A stretch of DNA of 64,000 nucleotides from Hyaloraphidium curvatum (taxonomy: Eukaryota; Monoblepharomycota; Hyaloraphidiomycetes; Hyaloraphidiales; Hyaloraphidiaceae), in contig JAIVFI010000002.1 in NCBI GenBank assembly GCA_025558095.1, forward strand, positions 1-64,000, read 5' to 3'. Positions within the stretch are counted from its first letter, which is position 1. Every line of letters starts with the position of its first letter. Positions 1-9,659 of the stretch are shown here, one piece after another. The position numbers were made by a program, and so were the translations under genes. A model generated the notes under the pieces. That model was not told where the DNA came from, did no database searches, and worked only from the letters and a program-made list of their open reading frames with translations.

Positions 1-376
1 CGAGCCCACGCGAGGCGAGAAATCAATCGAAGGGAATCGCAGGACAGATGATGGAAGCTTCGTGGGCCAGCTGCCATGGGATAGAGTCTGCCATCCCTCA
101 GCGTCCACCCGCGGCTTTCCCAATTGTGAACGCGCGACCTCTGCGGCCCGTCCAGCTGGGGAAGTGCCAACGAACGATCGCGACTAGAAGCCGTCAATCG
201 TCCTCAGTGGTTGTCGACCTCTGATGGAGACCTACCCCAGGGACGATCGACCGGAGCGCGGCGAAGCGGTCCTCAGGGTCCGCGTCCGACTTCTCGGCCC
301 TCTCCCCATACTGATCCCGGCCGCCCAGTGCCGTGCCGGTCTTTCAAACCACCTTCCGACCGACGCAGTTTCCTTG
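1..376. other. 5' flank, no gene recognised
   Basis: No convincing coding sequence is seen before the alpha/beta hydrolase start at 377. An in-frame ATG lies at 224, but the peptide between it and 377 is low-complexity and precedes the conserved fold, so this stretch is treated as promoter and 5' leader. Confidence 0.4.
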
Positions 377-2123
377 ATGAGCGCCCCGAGAGACGAGCGC
401 CCGCCCTCGCCCTCCCCGCGGCTGCTGGCCGGGGAGACGGTGCTTGCCAGCGACCCGGCCGAGGAGCCCGAGCGGCTGCCGATCGTGCTGCTCCACGGCA
501 TGCGGCTCACCGGCACGCAGTTCCGCCCGGTGCTGCGCGCCCGCGAGTTCGGGCCGGTGCTCGCCGGCGGCCACGACGTCGCGACGCCCGACATCCCCGG
601 CCACGGGCGGTCCGCACAGCTCGACTACTCGGTCGAGCGCACCGCACGCGTCGTGGCCGAGGCGCTCGGCGAGTCCTACGGCGACAAGGAGTGGGAGGCG
701 GAGAAGGAGCGGTGGGGCAAGGAGCTGAACCCGTTCCGCCCGTACGCGGGGAGGAAGTCGCCCGGCCCCGAGCGGGCGAGCACGCTGGGCCGCAAGCGGT
801 CGGCCGACGGCATCTCTACTTCATCGGGCTCCTCGGCCGCGTCGACCGCGATCGCCTCGATCACCGAGCGCGTGCGCAGCCTCTCGCGCTCGCTGCCCCG
901 CGGCGCCTCCTTCTCCTCGCTGCTGCGCTCCGCCGCCGACGCCGCCGACGCCCCCCGGCCCGAATCCACTCCCCCGCCGGCCACCCTCCCCGCCGTCCTG
1001 ATCCCCGGCCTCGCGGTCCGCGCCGCCACCGAGGACGACCCCCTCCTGGCGCAGGAATCCTTCGCCGCCGAGCTCGCCTCGCTCGACCCCCCGCCCCCCC
1101 GCGGCCCGCGACGGCACGTCCTCGCCGGCACCTCCCTGGGCTCCTTCATGGCCCTCGCCTCGGCCTTCCTCCGCCCCGACGCCGTCGCCGGCCTCGTGCT
1201 GATGAACGGCGGGTTCAACCCCACCTACCCGCTGTCGTTCCCGTACCTGGCCTTCACCACGCTGATGTCGACGTGGTCCGACGCGGGGTACATCCGGAAG
1301 CTGTACGACCGCGGGCTCGAGGGGTACGTGGACAAGGGCCGCACGCGGGAGGAGGTCGAGGGGGTGATGGAGGGCGGGAGCTTCTTCAAGGGCGCGGGCG
1401 AGGCCGTGTCGCGGGGGGTGCTGGGCTGGGACTACGTGGCCATGGCCGCCGCGTTCGTCGAGAAGGTAGGTCGGCGGTGTAGCCGACGCGCACCCGCCAC
1501 AAACCCCGCCAGAGCTGACCTGCGCCCCCGTCTCCCTTCTTCGGTGTCAGACGAAGCACCTCTACCCCCAGACCGCCACCCCCACCGGCCGACCCCCCCG
1601 CAAGCTCCGCATCCTCCTCATGAACGGCGCCAACGACGCCCTCTTCCTCATGCACGAGCCCGCGTATGTCCGCGCCCTCTCCGCGCCGCACACGCTCGTC
1701 TCGGCCGTCCGGATCCCCAACTCGGGCCACCTCTCCTTCCTGGACAACCCGCCGTTCGTCGCGGGGGCGCTGGCGAGGTTCGTCGCGCGGGTGCAGGAGG
1801 AGGAGGAGGCCGGGTGCCTGATCGCGCGGGACGGCGACGGGGAGGAGCTGCGCGAGGTCAGGGGGGAGGGCGCGAAACCCCCCTCTGGCGCCGCTGTAAC
1901 GCAGGGGGACAAGAACTCCCCGGGGATGGGCACGCTCCGCAGGAAGCTGGAGAAGGAGGAGAGCGAGGCGGCCGAGGCGGCCGCGGGGGCGGGCAAGGCG
2001 GTGTGGGGCAGGGAGTGGGGGGACAAGCTGAGGGGGTGGTTGGGGTTGCCGATGTCGGGGGCCGCGGGAGGATCGGTGGGGCTAGGGGCGGTGCCGGAGG
2101 GGAAGGAGGTTGGGCAGGTGTAG
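377..2123 (+). CDS. alpha/beta-hydrolase fold protein
   Basis: Two exons, 377-1465 and 1551-2123, with an 85-nt GT-AG intron in phase 0, give about 553 residues. The product looks like a serine hydrolase of the alpha/beta fold: an oxyanion-type LLHGM motif near residue 40, a nucleophile elbow GTSLG at about 251-255, an acid candidate in NGAND and a catalytic His in NSGHLSF, both encoded by exon 2. The order Ser, Asp, His matches the family. A Ser/Arg-rich insertion of roughly 75 residues (about 125-200) separates the first strands from the nucleophile, and the C-terminal 100 residues are Glu/Gly-rich and outside the fold. The substrate cannot be inferred. The start at 377 was chosen because conserved sequence begins soon after it; a longer start at 224 is possible. 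Confidence 0.8.
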
Positions 2124-2296
2124 GGTCAATGATGGTGAAAATCCTCGACTATTTCCCAACGTACCGCCAATAGTGCGGCTTCCCGCGACTTTCACCCCGG
2201 AGACGATCGCACTCGCGGTGGTGATCGGGTTAGACGCGACGTTTGGTGCGTGAACGGTGCTGGCATCTGCGTCCAAGAACATGGCGATGCACATGT

Positions 2297-2302
2297 TTTA
2301 TT
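2297..2302 (-). terminator. AATAAA-like polyadenylation signal
   Basis: The reverse complement of these bases is AATAAA, about 52 nt downstream of the stop of the glycine-rich gene ending at 2354. Position and sequence fit a fungal polyadenylation signal. Confidence 0.45.
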
Positions 2303-2353
2303 ATATCAATGTTTTCGCACACTCCACACTGTTGAACAGCTTGATCAGCTTCA

Positions 2354-3748
2354 TCACGCCACCAGCAGCGCCGCGGTGGCCGCCAGCAGTCCCACGAGCA
2401 GCCCCGCTGCGGACCTGCTGCCGGCGCCCGAGGGGCGGGAGGAGGTGCTGATCGGGAGGGAAGACGTGCTGGTCGCGGCGGCCGCCGACGCCGACGTCGT
2501 GCGTGCGACCGCGGTTGTGGTCGCGGTTGCCGTCGTCCGCGTCTCCGTGCGCGTGGTGCTGGCGGTGTTGACGGTCTCGGGCAAGCCCGGGTCGGTCTCT
2601 GGCGCGTCGGCACCCACGCAGTAGTTCAGCCCCTCGGGGGTCTGCTGTGCCTGAGACGGGATCGGGCAGCTCTGCCCGTCCGGCGAGACGTAGACGATCA
2701 CGGCATACCCAGCGTTGCCCCCGCCGAGGAAGCTTTCCTCTTTGCCGCCGACGCCCCCGGCGCCGGCGCCGCTGGGCAGCACTGCGGAGCCAGTGGGTGC
2801 GAAGGAGCATGCACCCTGCCCCTGCTGCGCAGAGCCCTCCTGGTAGTTCGGCGTCGACGGCGAGGGCTCCGACCGCGGGGGCCCGCCGGCGGAGCCCGAG
2901 GACCCGCCGATGCCACCATACATGTATGACTGGCCGCCCGAGGCGCCGTTGTAGAGCGGCTGCGCAGGGGAGCCGCCACCCGAGCCGTACCCGCCGCCAT
3001 TGCCAGCCTGGCACGCGGCCTGCGAGCCCGAAGCGCCCTGCCCGCCGGCGCCGCCGCAGATCGTCCCGGCCTGCTCGCCGTCGCCACCGTCGTACTGCGA
3101 TCCGGCCGCGGCCGCCCCGCCTGCGTTGCCCGCCCGGCCCGACCCGGCCTGCTCGCCGCCGCCGCCGCCCGACGTGTCCGTGGACGTGCCCAGCGAGGCG
3201 CCGCCCCCGCCGCCGCCGTACGCACCCGCGCCGCCGCCACCGCCGCCGAAGTAGCAGATCAGCGCGTTGCCGACGTCCTTGCCGCCGGTCACGCAGTACG
3301 GGTTGCCCGCGCCGCCGCCGCCGCCGACGGTCACGGTGATGGGTGCGCCGGCCGGCAGCTGCACGCCGGTGAAGCTGGCGACGGCGCCGGCGTACCCCGA
3401 CCAGCTGGACCCCGCCAGCCCGTTGATGTACCCGCCGTGGCCGCCGGGCGCGAAGAGGTGCGTGCTGTCAAAGTCGATCGCGGTCGAGCCGCCGCCGCCG
3501 CCGCGGCCGTTCTCGGCCGAGCCGCCGCCGCCGCCGCCGGCGAGCACGACGTCGACGGTGAGCGGCGCGGAGAGCGTGAACGTCGCGCGCGTGGCGATGT
3601 TGGCGACGCACAGCAGCGCCGGCGGCGGCTGCGTGGAGTTGGCCGGCGCCTGGCGGGCCGCGAGTGGGAGCGCCGAGGAGAGGGGGAGCGAGACCGCCGC
3701 GACGAGCGCGAGCGACAGCGCGGGGATGCACGAGCGTCGGCGAGTCAT
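2354..3748 (-). CDS. secreted glycine-rich protein with GPI-like C-terminus
   Basis: A single exon encodes about 464 residues. The N-terminus has a basic start and a hydrophobic signal peptide ending near the SSALPLAA segment. The body is dominated by runs of Gly (blocks such as AGGGGGGS and VGGGGGAG) alternating with short hydrophobic strands (TVDVVLAG, PITVTVGG), a layout seen in glycine-rich beta-structured extracellular domains. A conserved block with paired Cys (SCPIPSQAQ, NYCVG) closes the domain, followed by a Ser/Thr/Ala-rich stalk and a terminal hydrophobic stretch (AAGLLVGLLAATAALLVA) typical of GPI-anchor signals. It is paralogous to the divergent gene starting at 4161. The start at 3748 was preferred over 3784 because it places the signal peptide at the N-terminus. 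Role inferred only: cell-wall or surface protein. Confidence 0.75.
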   Translation of the reverse strand: MTRRRSCIPALSLALVAAVSLPLSSALPLAARQAPANSTQPPPALLCVANIATRATFTLSAPLTVDVVLAGGGGGGSAENGRGGGGGSTAIDFDSTHLFAPGGHGGYINGLAGSSWSGYAGAVASFTGVQLPAGAPITVTVGGGGGAGNPYCVTGGKDVGNALICYFGGGGGGAGAYGGGGGGASLGTSTDTSGGGGGEQAGSGRAGNAGGAAAAGSQYDGGDGEQAGTICGGAGGQGASGSQAACQAGNGGGYGSGGGSPAQPLYNGASGGQSYMYGGIGGSSGSAGGPPRSEPSPSTPNYQEGSAQQGQGACSFAPTGSAVLPSGAGAGGVGGKEESFLGGGNAGYAVIVYVSPDGQSCPIPSQAQQTPEGLNYCVGADAPETDPGLPETVNTASTTRTETRTTATATTTAVARTTSASAAAATSTSSLPISTSSRPSGAGSRSAAGLLVGLLAATAALLVA

Positions 3749-4118
3749 TGCTGTATGTCTTGCGGGCTTGTGTCTCGTGTGCAAAAGTGCCGAGTGCCGC
3801 CGCGCAGGGGTTGCTTATGAATCGCGAGAATGCAGCGTTCTTGGGAAAGTCCTGGGGCTCAGCCCCTGGACCCGTCGAAAGCGCACAGCAAGTGAGGACA
3901 CACCGGTAGGGGGCCCATCCGCGGCACTACGGCACTACCAGCTCCGGGATCCGAGGGCTAAATGTGTATAGATGGCTCTCCGGGGCGGGCTCGGGCGCGC
4001 AAGGCCGATGCTCGGCCCCGAGGCGAGGTGGATGCTAGCATCTATGGACCCAGCTAAGCCCCGACATGGAACCGCAAGAATTTCGCAACCGAACCTCGCA
4101 AGATCTCCACGCACGGCA

Positions 4119-4124
4119 TATAAA
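4119..4124 (+). promoter_or_regulatory. TATA box of the secreted glycine-rich gene
   Basis: TATAAA sits 37 nt upstream of the chosen ATG at 4161, implying a very short leader and supporting that start. Confidence 0.5.
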
Positions 4125-4160
4125 CAGCGCCCGCCAGAACCCGCCGCAGCATCATCAAAC

Positions 4161-5312
4161 ATGCGACGACCCTCCTTCCCCGCTCTCGCCCTCGCCGCCG
4201 CGCTCGCCGCGTCGGCGCCCGCCGCGCAGGCCCAGCAGGCGCCCGCGCTGCGCTGCGTCGCCAACATAGCGACCCAAGTCAACTTCACACTCTCCACCGC
4301 GATCGCCGTCGACGCCATTCTCGTCGGCGGGGGCGGCGGCGGCTCGGGATACAACGGCCGCGGGGGCGGGGGCGGCTCCTCGGCCATCGACTTTGGCACC
4401 ACGCACGTCTATGCCGCTGGCGGCCACGGCGGATACTCGTCCGGCGACGGGCTGAACTACTGGAACGGCTACCCCGGGCAGCTGGTCCAGGTCGCCGGGC
4501 TCAAGATCCCCGCCGGCGTGCCCGTGACCATCACCGTCGGGGGTGGCGGCGGCGCCGGGAACGACTACTGCCAGAGCACGCTGCAGAAGGGCGACCCGTG
4601 CCCGCAGGGCGGCGGCGGCGGCGGTGCGGGTGCGTACGGTGGCGGCGGCGGCGCTTCGGACGGCGGGTCGGACTCGGGCGGCGGCGGTGGCGAGGCGGGC
4701 GGCGCACGGCAGGGCGGCAACGCCGGCGGCGAGGGCAACGCCGGCTCGCAGTGGGCCGGGGGCAAGGGCCAGGGCACCAGCTCGGGCAACTGCAACCAGG
4801 CGCTCAACAACCAGGGCCAGAACCAGGTCTCCAACTGCGGCGGCGACGGAGGCGCCTTCTTCCTCGGCTCGCAGCTCGCCACCACCGCCGGCTCTGGCGG
4901 CGGCTTCGGCTCGGGCGGTGGCAGCTCGGCCTACCAGTACCACGACGGGGGGGCCTACTTCCCCCTAGGAGGCACGGGCGGCAGCAACGGCGGCGCCGGC
5001 GGGCCCAGCCGCACGGGCACCCCGAACTCGGCCAACTACGCCACGGGCCCCGACCTGGCCGGTGCCGGCGCCTGCTCGTTTCCCCCCGGGATTGGCGGCG
5101 CGGTGCCGTCGGCCGCTGGCCGGGGTGGCTCGGGCGCTAACCCCGGCTTGGGCGGGCTGGGAGGCGTAAGCGAGGAGGAAGGCTCCGGCACCGTCTCGGG
5201 GGGCAATGCGGGCTACGTGGCGCTCTCGTACGCGAGTCCCGACGGGGTAAGCTGCCCGATCCCGTCCCAGGCGCAGCCGGCGGGCGTGGGCGGCAATTAC
5301 TGCGTGTTCTGA
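4161..5312 (+). CDS. secreted glycine-rich protein, paralogue without GPI tail
   Basis: A single exon encodes about 383 residues. It opens with a clear signal peptide (MRRPSFPALALAAALAAS, then AAQAQQ). The mature part aligns block by block with the divergent neighbour: CVANIAT, NGRGGGGGS, AGGHGGY, TVGGGGGAGN and the C-terminal SCPIPSQAQ with a final NYC. Unlike its partner, it stops three residues after NYC and has no Ser/Thr stalk or hydrophobic anchor, so it is predicted to be freely secreted. The two genes share a 412-bp intergenic region and could be co-regulated. An upstream in-frame ATG at 3972 would bury the signal peptide and was rejected. Known family: glycine-rich extracellular domains; the function here is inferred only. 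Confidence 0.75.
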   Translation: MRRPSFPALALAAALAASAPAAQAQQAPALRCVANIATQVNFTLSTAIAVDAILVGGGGGGSGYNGRGGGGGSSAIDFGTTHVYAAGGHGGYSSGDGLNYWNGYPGQLVQVAGLKIPAGVPVTITVGGGGGAGNDYCQSTLQKGDPCPQGGGGGGAGAYGGGGGASDGGSDSGGGGGEAGGARQGGNAGGEGNAGSQWAGGKGQGTSSGNCNQALNNQGQNQVSNCGGDGGAFFLGSQLATTAGSGGGFGSGGGSSAYQYHDGGAYFPLGGTGGSNGGAGGPSRTGTPNSANYATGPDLAGAGACSFPPGIGGAVPSAAGRGGSGANPGLGGLGGVSEEEGSGTVSGGNAGYVALSYASPDGVSCPIPSQAQPAGVGGNYCVF

Positions 5313-6515
5313 GCCGGTAGCAACCAACGTCGGGCATCTCCGTCGAGCGGGTGTATCTGCTACGACAGCTATACGTGTGGGATTATGTTTTTGGTCAGCA
5401 GAGTGCTGACGCCAGTCTCCGCATCTGCTGCGCCCAGTCCACGTTGAGTCGCAGTGCGAGAGGATGTGGGAGATGCTGGAGATGCTAGAGACGGCGGCGG
5501 CGGAGAAGCTCAAAAGAAGGGAGGATGGGCAACGCGAGACCCGATGAAGGCGCAACGTGGGCGAAAACTCATGCAACCACCCGGCCCAAAGTGCTTCTGC
5601 ACATGGGTGCTGCAAGTGTGCAAGGCGGCTCTACGAGTTTCGGACTGAAATCCGGGGGCCGCTCGGAGGCGGCGGAGGCGGTGGGACGCGGCTCTTTCCC
5701 CGTTCACGCCGGGTTCGGGACAAAGCTTTCGGGCGGGCGATCACCCGGTAGCACCCACAAGGGTCGCTTTCCCCTGAGCCTTCGGCCGCAGGCGAGAAAT
5801 CCCAGACGTTCTCGGACGATAATACACACTGGAGCCCAACACGACGATTCCCAGAACCGGTTCTCGGAATCGGGTCCTCCGGAGGCCTGTAAAAGCAGGC
5901 CATTCGTGTAGTCGAAAAACCACCGCAGTCAGTCGTCACTGAGCCCACTGAAGGGCAGTCCGCAGCCGACACTCAAGTCCGTGAGCAAGGTTTGTGTACG
6001 TCGCCACCGGCGCGTCTCCCGTCTTGCCCGCGCTAGCTGTCACTTACCGCACGGGGTCTTTTCTTCAATGCGGCTTCGGCCGCAGGCGTGAAGGTCCGTC
6101 CTGCAGGGCAAGGGGGAAAGGTGCTCCCGATCCGGAAGTGAAGGAAGGTCCCGAATCCCTGAATAACACCGGAGGCGGTCGAACGCAGGGACGGACGTCA
6201 AGCCGAGTTGACATTAGCGAGCCGAGTGCGGACGAAAGGGACTCGGCGGACCGCGCAAGGAAACGGTCTGATCACGCCCGAGACTCTCGATTCCAACTCG
6301 CCGCCGGCGCCGCACTGCGGCCCCGGCAGGCAACGATGTACACATGTGGTATTGGGACGCAAGGCGTCCGACAAAGAGACGGAGGGAGACGGAGGGCGAC
6401 GGGGCGCCGACAGAGGCGGAGACGTCCGTGATCGCGCGGCCGGGGCCGGGCGGAGAGGGGAACAAAGGAGAAGGAGGAGGGGGGGCATTGTGTCCGAGTT
6501 CGGAGGGTGACGGAA
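5313..6515. other. 1.2-kb intergenic region with short repeats
   Basis: No convincing gene is seen. It contains a 15-bp direct repeat (CTTCGGCCGCAGGCG at 5780-5794 and 6074-6088) and the left arm of an inverted repeat at 6276-6297 whose partner lies at 8133-8154. It separates the 3' ends of the glycine-rich gene and the convergent protease gene. Confidence 0.4.
6276..6297 (+). repeat. left arm of inverted repeat
   Basis: GAGACTCTCGATTCCAAC (6280-6297) recurs as a perfect reverse complement at 8133-8150. Extending to 6276 gives 21 of 22 matches. The two arms bracket the protease gene at a spacing of about 1.85 kb. Confidence 0.7.
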
Positions 6516-7454
6516 TCACGCCCGTTGCGCGATCGGGGGACCGCGGCGGAACCGGGGCGCCCGCCGCGTGGTCTTTGCGCGCTTGGTGGTCTTCCTCCGC
6601 GACGTGGTCCTCCTCCTCGTGGTTGTTTTCCTCTTCCGCGACGACGGCGAGTACTGCTCTACCACCTGGTCGAGCCACGAGCTCGCCGACGACAGCCGCG
6701 AGAAGTAGCCCTCGCGGGAACAGTCCTGCTCTGCCGTCGCCGAGACCACCCCGACCTGCACCCACCCCGTGCCCCTCCGGACCAGCAAGGGGCCACCGGA
6801 GTCGCCGTAGCACGGGCCCAGCCGGGGGGCACCGGCGCAGATAAGGTGCCACGACGAGCAGCGCGCGATCACGGGCAGGTCGGCCTCCTTGGGCGCGAGC
6901 TCGGACAGCCTGCCGGTGCCGGTTTCGCCCCAGCCGACGATCCGTGCGGTCAGACCCGGGGTGGGGGTCACCTCGTCGTGGTTGTAGGGCACCACAACGG
7001 GGTCGTAGGGCCCAAAACGCACAGGAGGCCCGAGCACGATTACTGAAACGTCCATGTTATCGATGTTGGCCAGGATAGCGGTGACGTTGTAGGCGATGCC
7101 GCCCTCCTTCGAATCGAGCAGGTTGCGACGGTGCGTTTCGATGCGCCAGGCCGCGGGGTTCGGTTCGGAAGCGGTGCAGTGCGCGGCTGTCAAGGCGAGG
7201 TTCGGGGCGACCAGCGATGCGCCGCAGTAGGCGCGGTCGCCTCTCAGGAGAATGGCGAGGAAGGGATAGGGGGCGGCGGGCCGGCCGCCGACGACGTTGG
7301 GCGCGAGGCTCGGCGCGAGGTCGTTGGGCGGCACCGGCACGCCCGACAGCGGGGCGACCGCGAGCGGGGCCGCGGGGCCCAGCGCACCCGCCGGGCGGCA
7401 CAGGAGGGGCAGCAGCGCGAGTGCCGCTGCGAGCCGCGCCCGCGCCCGGCGCAT
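6516..7454 (-). CDS. secreted trypsin-like serine protease (S1) with basic tail
   Basis: A single exon encodes 312 residues. The signal peptide is at the N-terminus (MRRARARLAAALALLPLL). After a short pro-segment the mature chain begins at VVGGRPAAPYPF, matching the IVGG activation site of chymotrypsin-family enzymes. The catalytic triad is visible: His in ALTAAHC, Asp in NMDVSVIVL and Ser in GDSGGPLL. The C-terminus leaves the fold and ends in a Lys/Arg/Thr-rich tail of about 35 residues (pattern KTTTRRRTTSRRKTT). This tail may bind cell wall or be a processing substrate; that is inference. The start at 7454 was chosen over an ATG 600 nt upstream because it yields the signal peptide. The gene is divergent from the nitronate monooxygenase at 8324. 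Confidence 0.88.
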   Translation of the reverse strand: MRRARARLAAALALLPLLCRPAGALGPAAPLAVAPLSGVPVPPNDLAPSLAPNVVGGRPAAPYPFLAILLRGDRAYCGASLVAPNLALTAAHCTASEPNPAAWRIETHRRNLLDSKEGGIAYNVTAILANIDNMDVSVIVLGPPVRFGPYDPVVVPYNHDEVTPTPGLTARIVGWGETGTGRLSELAPKEADLPVIARCSSWHLICAGAPRLGPCYGDSGGPLLVRRGTGWVQVGVVSATAEQDCSREGYFSRLSSASSWLDQVVEQYSPSSRKRKTTTRRRTTSRRKTTKRAKTTRRAPRFRRGPPIAQRA

Positions 7455-8323
7455 CTCTGTGCGATTGGCCAGGGGGACGGCGGTCGGTCGGCCGGGGGTC
7501 CAGATGCCCTTGCGCGCGCCCAAACCGGAGGGAAACACGCCCACAACACCGCTCGCAGGAGGGCTGCTCGGCGGCCGATCTCGGGCACTCGGCACGCAGG
7601 GGAGCACGGCAGGGCTTCCCGCCCGCTGGTGCCGCCGGCTGAGGGGGATCCGGGCAGGTGCGGCGGTTGCGGCCGTCGGTTCCAGCCGGCCAGCTCCTTT
7701 TTGGCGTTCTCGATTTGGTTGATTGCCTCCCCCCGGCAGAACCTGCCCCCCCGGAAACCCGATTGCCGTGCACGCCGTGCTCGTAAGACGTCTTCGGAGC
7801 TCCGATCGCCCCGTTTCGCGCGGCCGCCGGGGGTCCCCATGCGCAAAACGGGTCCGGACCGCGATCCCCCTTTCCCGCCTTGCCGCCGCCACTCCCGGGC
7901 GCCATGCTGTCCGATGTCCCCTCGCAGCCCTGCGGCACGAGGGCGAAAGGAATGGTAACCCTCGGCGAGCAGGAGGCGGATTGGGCGGGTGCATCTGCAC
8001 TTTGTGCCACTTTAAGGCACAGGAACGAGGGAGACAAGGGCATGTGACAGGCAACGGCCGTCGTCCCTGCGCCAGGGATGTAAGCGGCAGGCACGAGGGC
8101 TATATTTCGGAATTGTCTGCAGCCTGCGACCCGTTGGAATCGAGAGTCTCTGGCGCGGTCCCTTCCTGGCTGTTCCGGGTCCTCCCCGTCTCCGCCGTGT
8201 CTGCCTCGGATGGCAGGGCATTCCACTACCAACGCGTCGTCAGGTCAGTTACGGTGCAGTCAGTGCGATCGTCGGGCTCCCGACGTCCAGGTTCGAGTCA
8301 CCAACCGAACCACACACACCAAC
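7455..8323. other. divergent promoter region, protease / nitronate monooxygenase
   Basis: 869 bp between two divergent starts. No gene is supported. It holds the right arm of the inverted repeat at 8133-8154. Promoter elements for both genes should lie here, but no clear TATA box was found. Confidence 0.4.
8133..8154 (-). repeat. right arm of inverted repeat
   Basis: Reverse complement of the sequence at 6276-6297, 21 of 22 bases, including 18 perfect bases. See the finding on the bracketed protease gene. Confidence 0.7.
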
Positions 8324-9637
8324 ATGGCCCCCTCCGCCCCGCTCCTCGGCCTCACTCACCCCATCGTCCTCGCCCCCATGGGCGGAATCGCCACCGGCCT
8401 CCTCGCCGGCCGCGTCGCCCGCGCCGGAGGCCTCGGGCTGATATCCGCGGGCGGTGCGTGGCGCGCCGCGAGGGTGACGTGGCATCCGGTGACCGGCGCT
8501 GCAGCGTCCTACACGGCGGAATGGTACCTTTCCGAGCTCGACGTCGCGGAGCGGGAGATGGGAGGCAAGGAGGAAGGGGCGCTGGGCGTGGGCTTCATCA
8601 CCTGGTGGGCGCCGACCCGGTCCGAGGCGACGCAGCCTCTGACCCGCTCCCACAGGGTGCTTCTGGCGCTCCCCGTGGAGAGGCGCGCCCGGCTGCTCGA
8701 ATCCGTCCTCTCCCGACCGAGCGTGCGCGCCGTCCATCTTTCTTTCGGCGACCACACCCCCCTGATCGCCGCGATCCGCTCCCTGCGGCCCGACGTCGTC
8801 GTGATGCACCAGCTCCACTCCCCGCGCGAGGCTCTCGTTTCCCTGCGCGCCGGGTTGGCGGATGCGATCGTCGTTCAGGGCACCGAGGCGGGCGGGCACG
8901 GGAGGGGAGGGGGCAAGGGGGTCGGGTTGATGGTGCTGCTCCCCGAGGTCGTGAGGGAGGTGAGGAGGTGGGAGAAGGAGGAGGGCGGGAGGAGGAGGGT
9001 ACCGGTGCTTGCGGCGGTGGGATCGCCTCGGATTCCTGTGGCTCTGTTTTGGAGCTGACCGAAATACGCTCGTGCTGCCACAGGGGGGAATCTCCACCGG
9101 CGCCCAAGTCGCCGCATGCCTCCGCCTCGGCGCCGACGGCTGGTCGATCGGCACGCGGTTCATGGCCTGCCGCGAGTCCCCCCCTGCGCGAGGCGTGGAA
9201 GGCGCGGATCGCCGCGGCGGGGTCGTCGGAGGAGACGGTGCGGACGCTGCTGTACGATCGGACGAGGGCCGGGGGCAGGGAGCAGGGGTGGGAGATGCTC
9301 GGGTATGTTGCGCGGCAGCGGGACCTCGTGCGGCGATGCTGATCGTTCGCGCAACAGCTACGACGGGCGCGTGATGCACAACGACCTTACCATCGCGTAC
9401 GAGTCGCCCGACGCCTCCGACGCCGACCGCGCCTCCCTCGTGCGCCACGTCGAAGAACGCGGTGGGCAGTTCCAGCTTCCCGACGACGAAGGCGCGCTCT
9501 GGGCTGGCGCGGGGATCGGGCTCATCGAAGGAAACGAGACGGTGGAACAGGCGATGCGAGACCTGGTGGACGGGGCGGTCGGGGCGCTGAAGGGGGCTTC
9601 GGATCTCGTTCCGCCCGTGCTGTTTTCGAAGATGTAG
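8324..9637 (+). CDS. nitronate monoox., NMO/2-NPD family, one-base frameshift
   Basis: Exons 8324-8453, 8505-9016, 9084-9302 and 9358-9637 are joined by GT-AG introns of 51, 67 and 55 nt. The product, about 379 residues if the frame is corrected, is an FMN-dependent TIM-barrel enzyme that oxidises alkyl nitronates. Landmarks are an N-terminal PIVLAPMGGIATG, GLGLISAG, the ALGVGFITW strand, QGTEAGGHGRG (phosphate-binding and catalytic region), AAGGIS spanning the second splice, and LGADGWSIGTRF. Within exon 3 the frame is lost at a run of seven C (9178-9184). Dropping one C joins RESP to the conserved LREAWKARI...EETVRTLLYD and keeps the final exon YDGRVMHND in frame. The first intron is a multiple of three and could be read through. 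Either a decayed gene or a homopolymer error. Confidence 0.75.
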
Positions 9638-9659
9638 GATTCCTCAATTCCGCTGTGCC

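Noticed and set aside
224-376. Upstream start of the alpha/beta hydrolase
   Set aside because: The extra 51 residues show no signal peptide or conserved sequence; the ATG at 377 is the better start.
2354-5312. Repetitive DNA in the glycine-rich genes as a possible repeat array or CRISPR
   Set aside because: The periodicity comes from Gly codons (GGC/GGN) in open coding frames; there are no constant repeats with unique spacers.
9178-9184. Programmed ribosomal frameshift at the C7 run
   Set aside because: A C run can slip, but there is no stimulatory structure I can point to and two other genes have similar one-base faults, so an indel is simpler.
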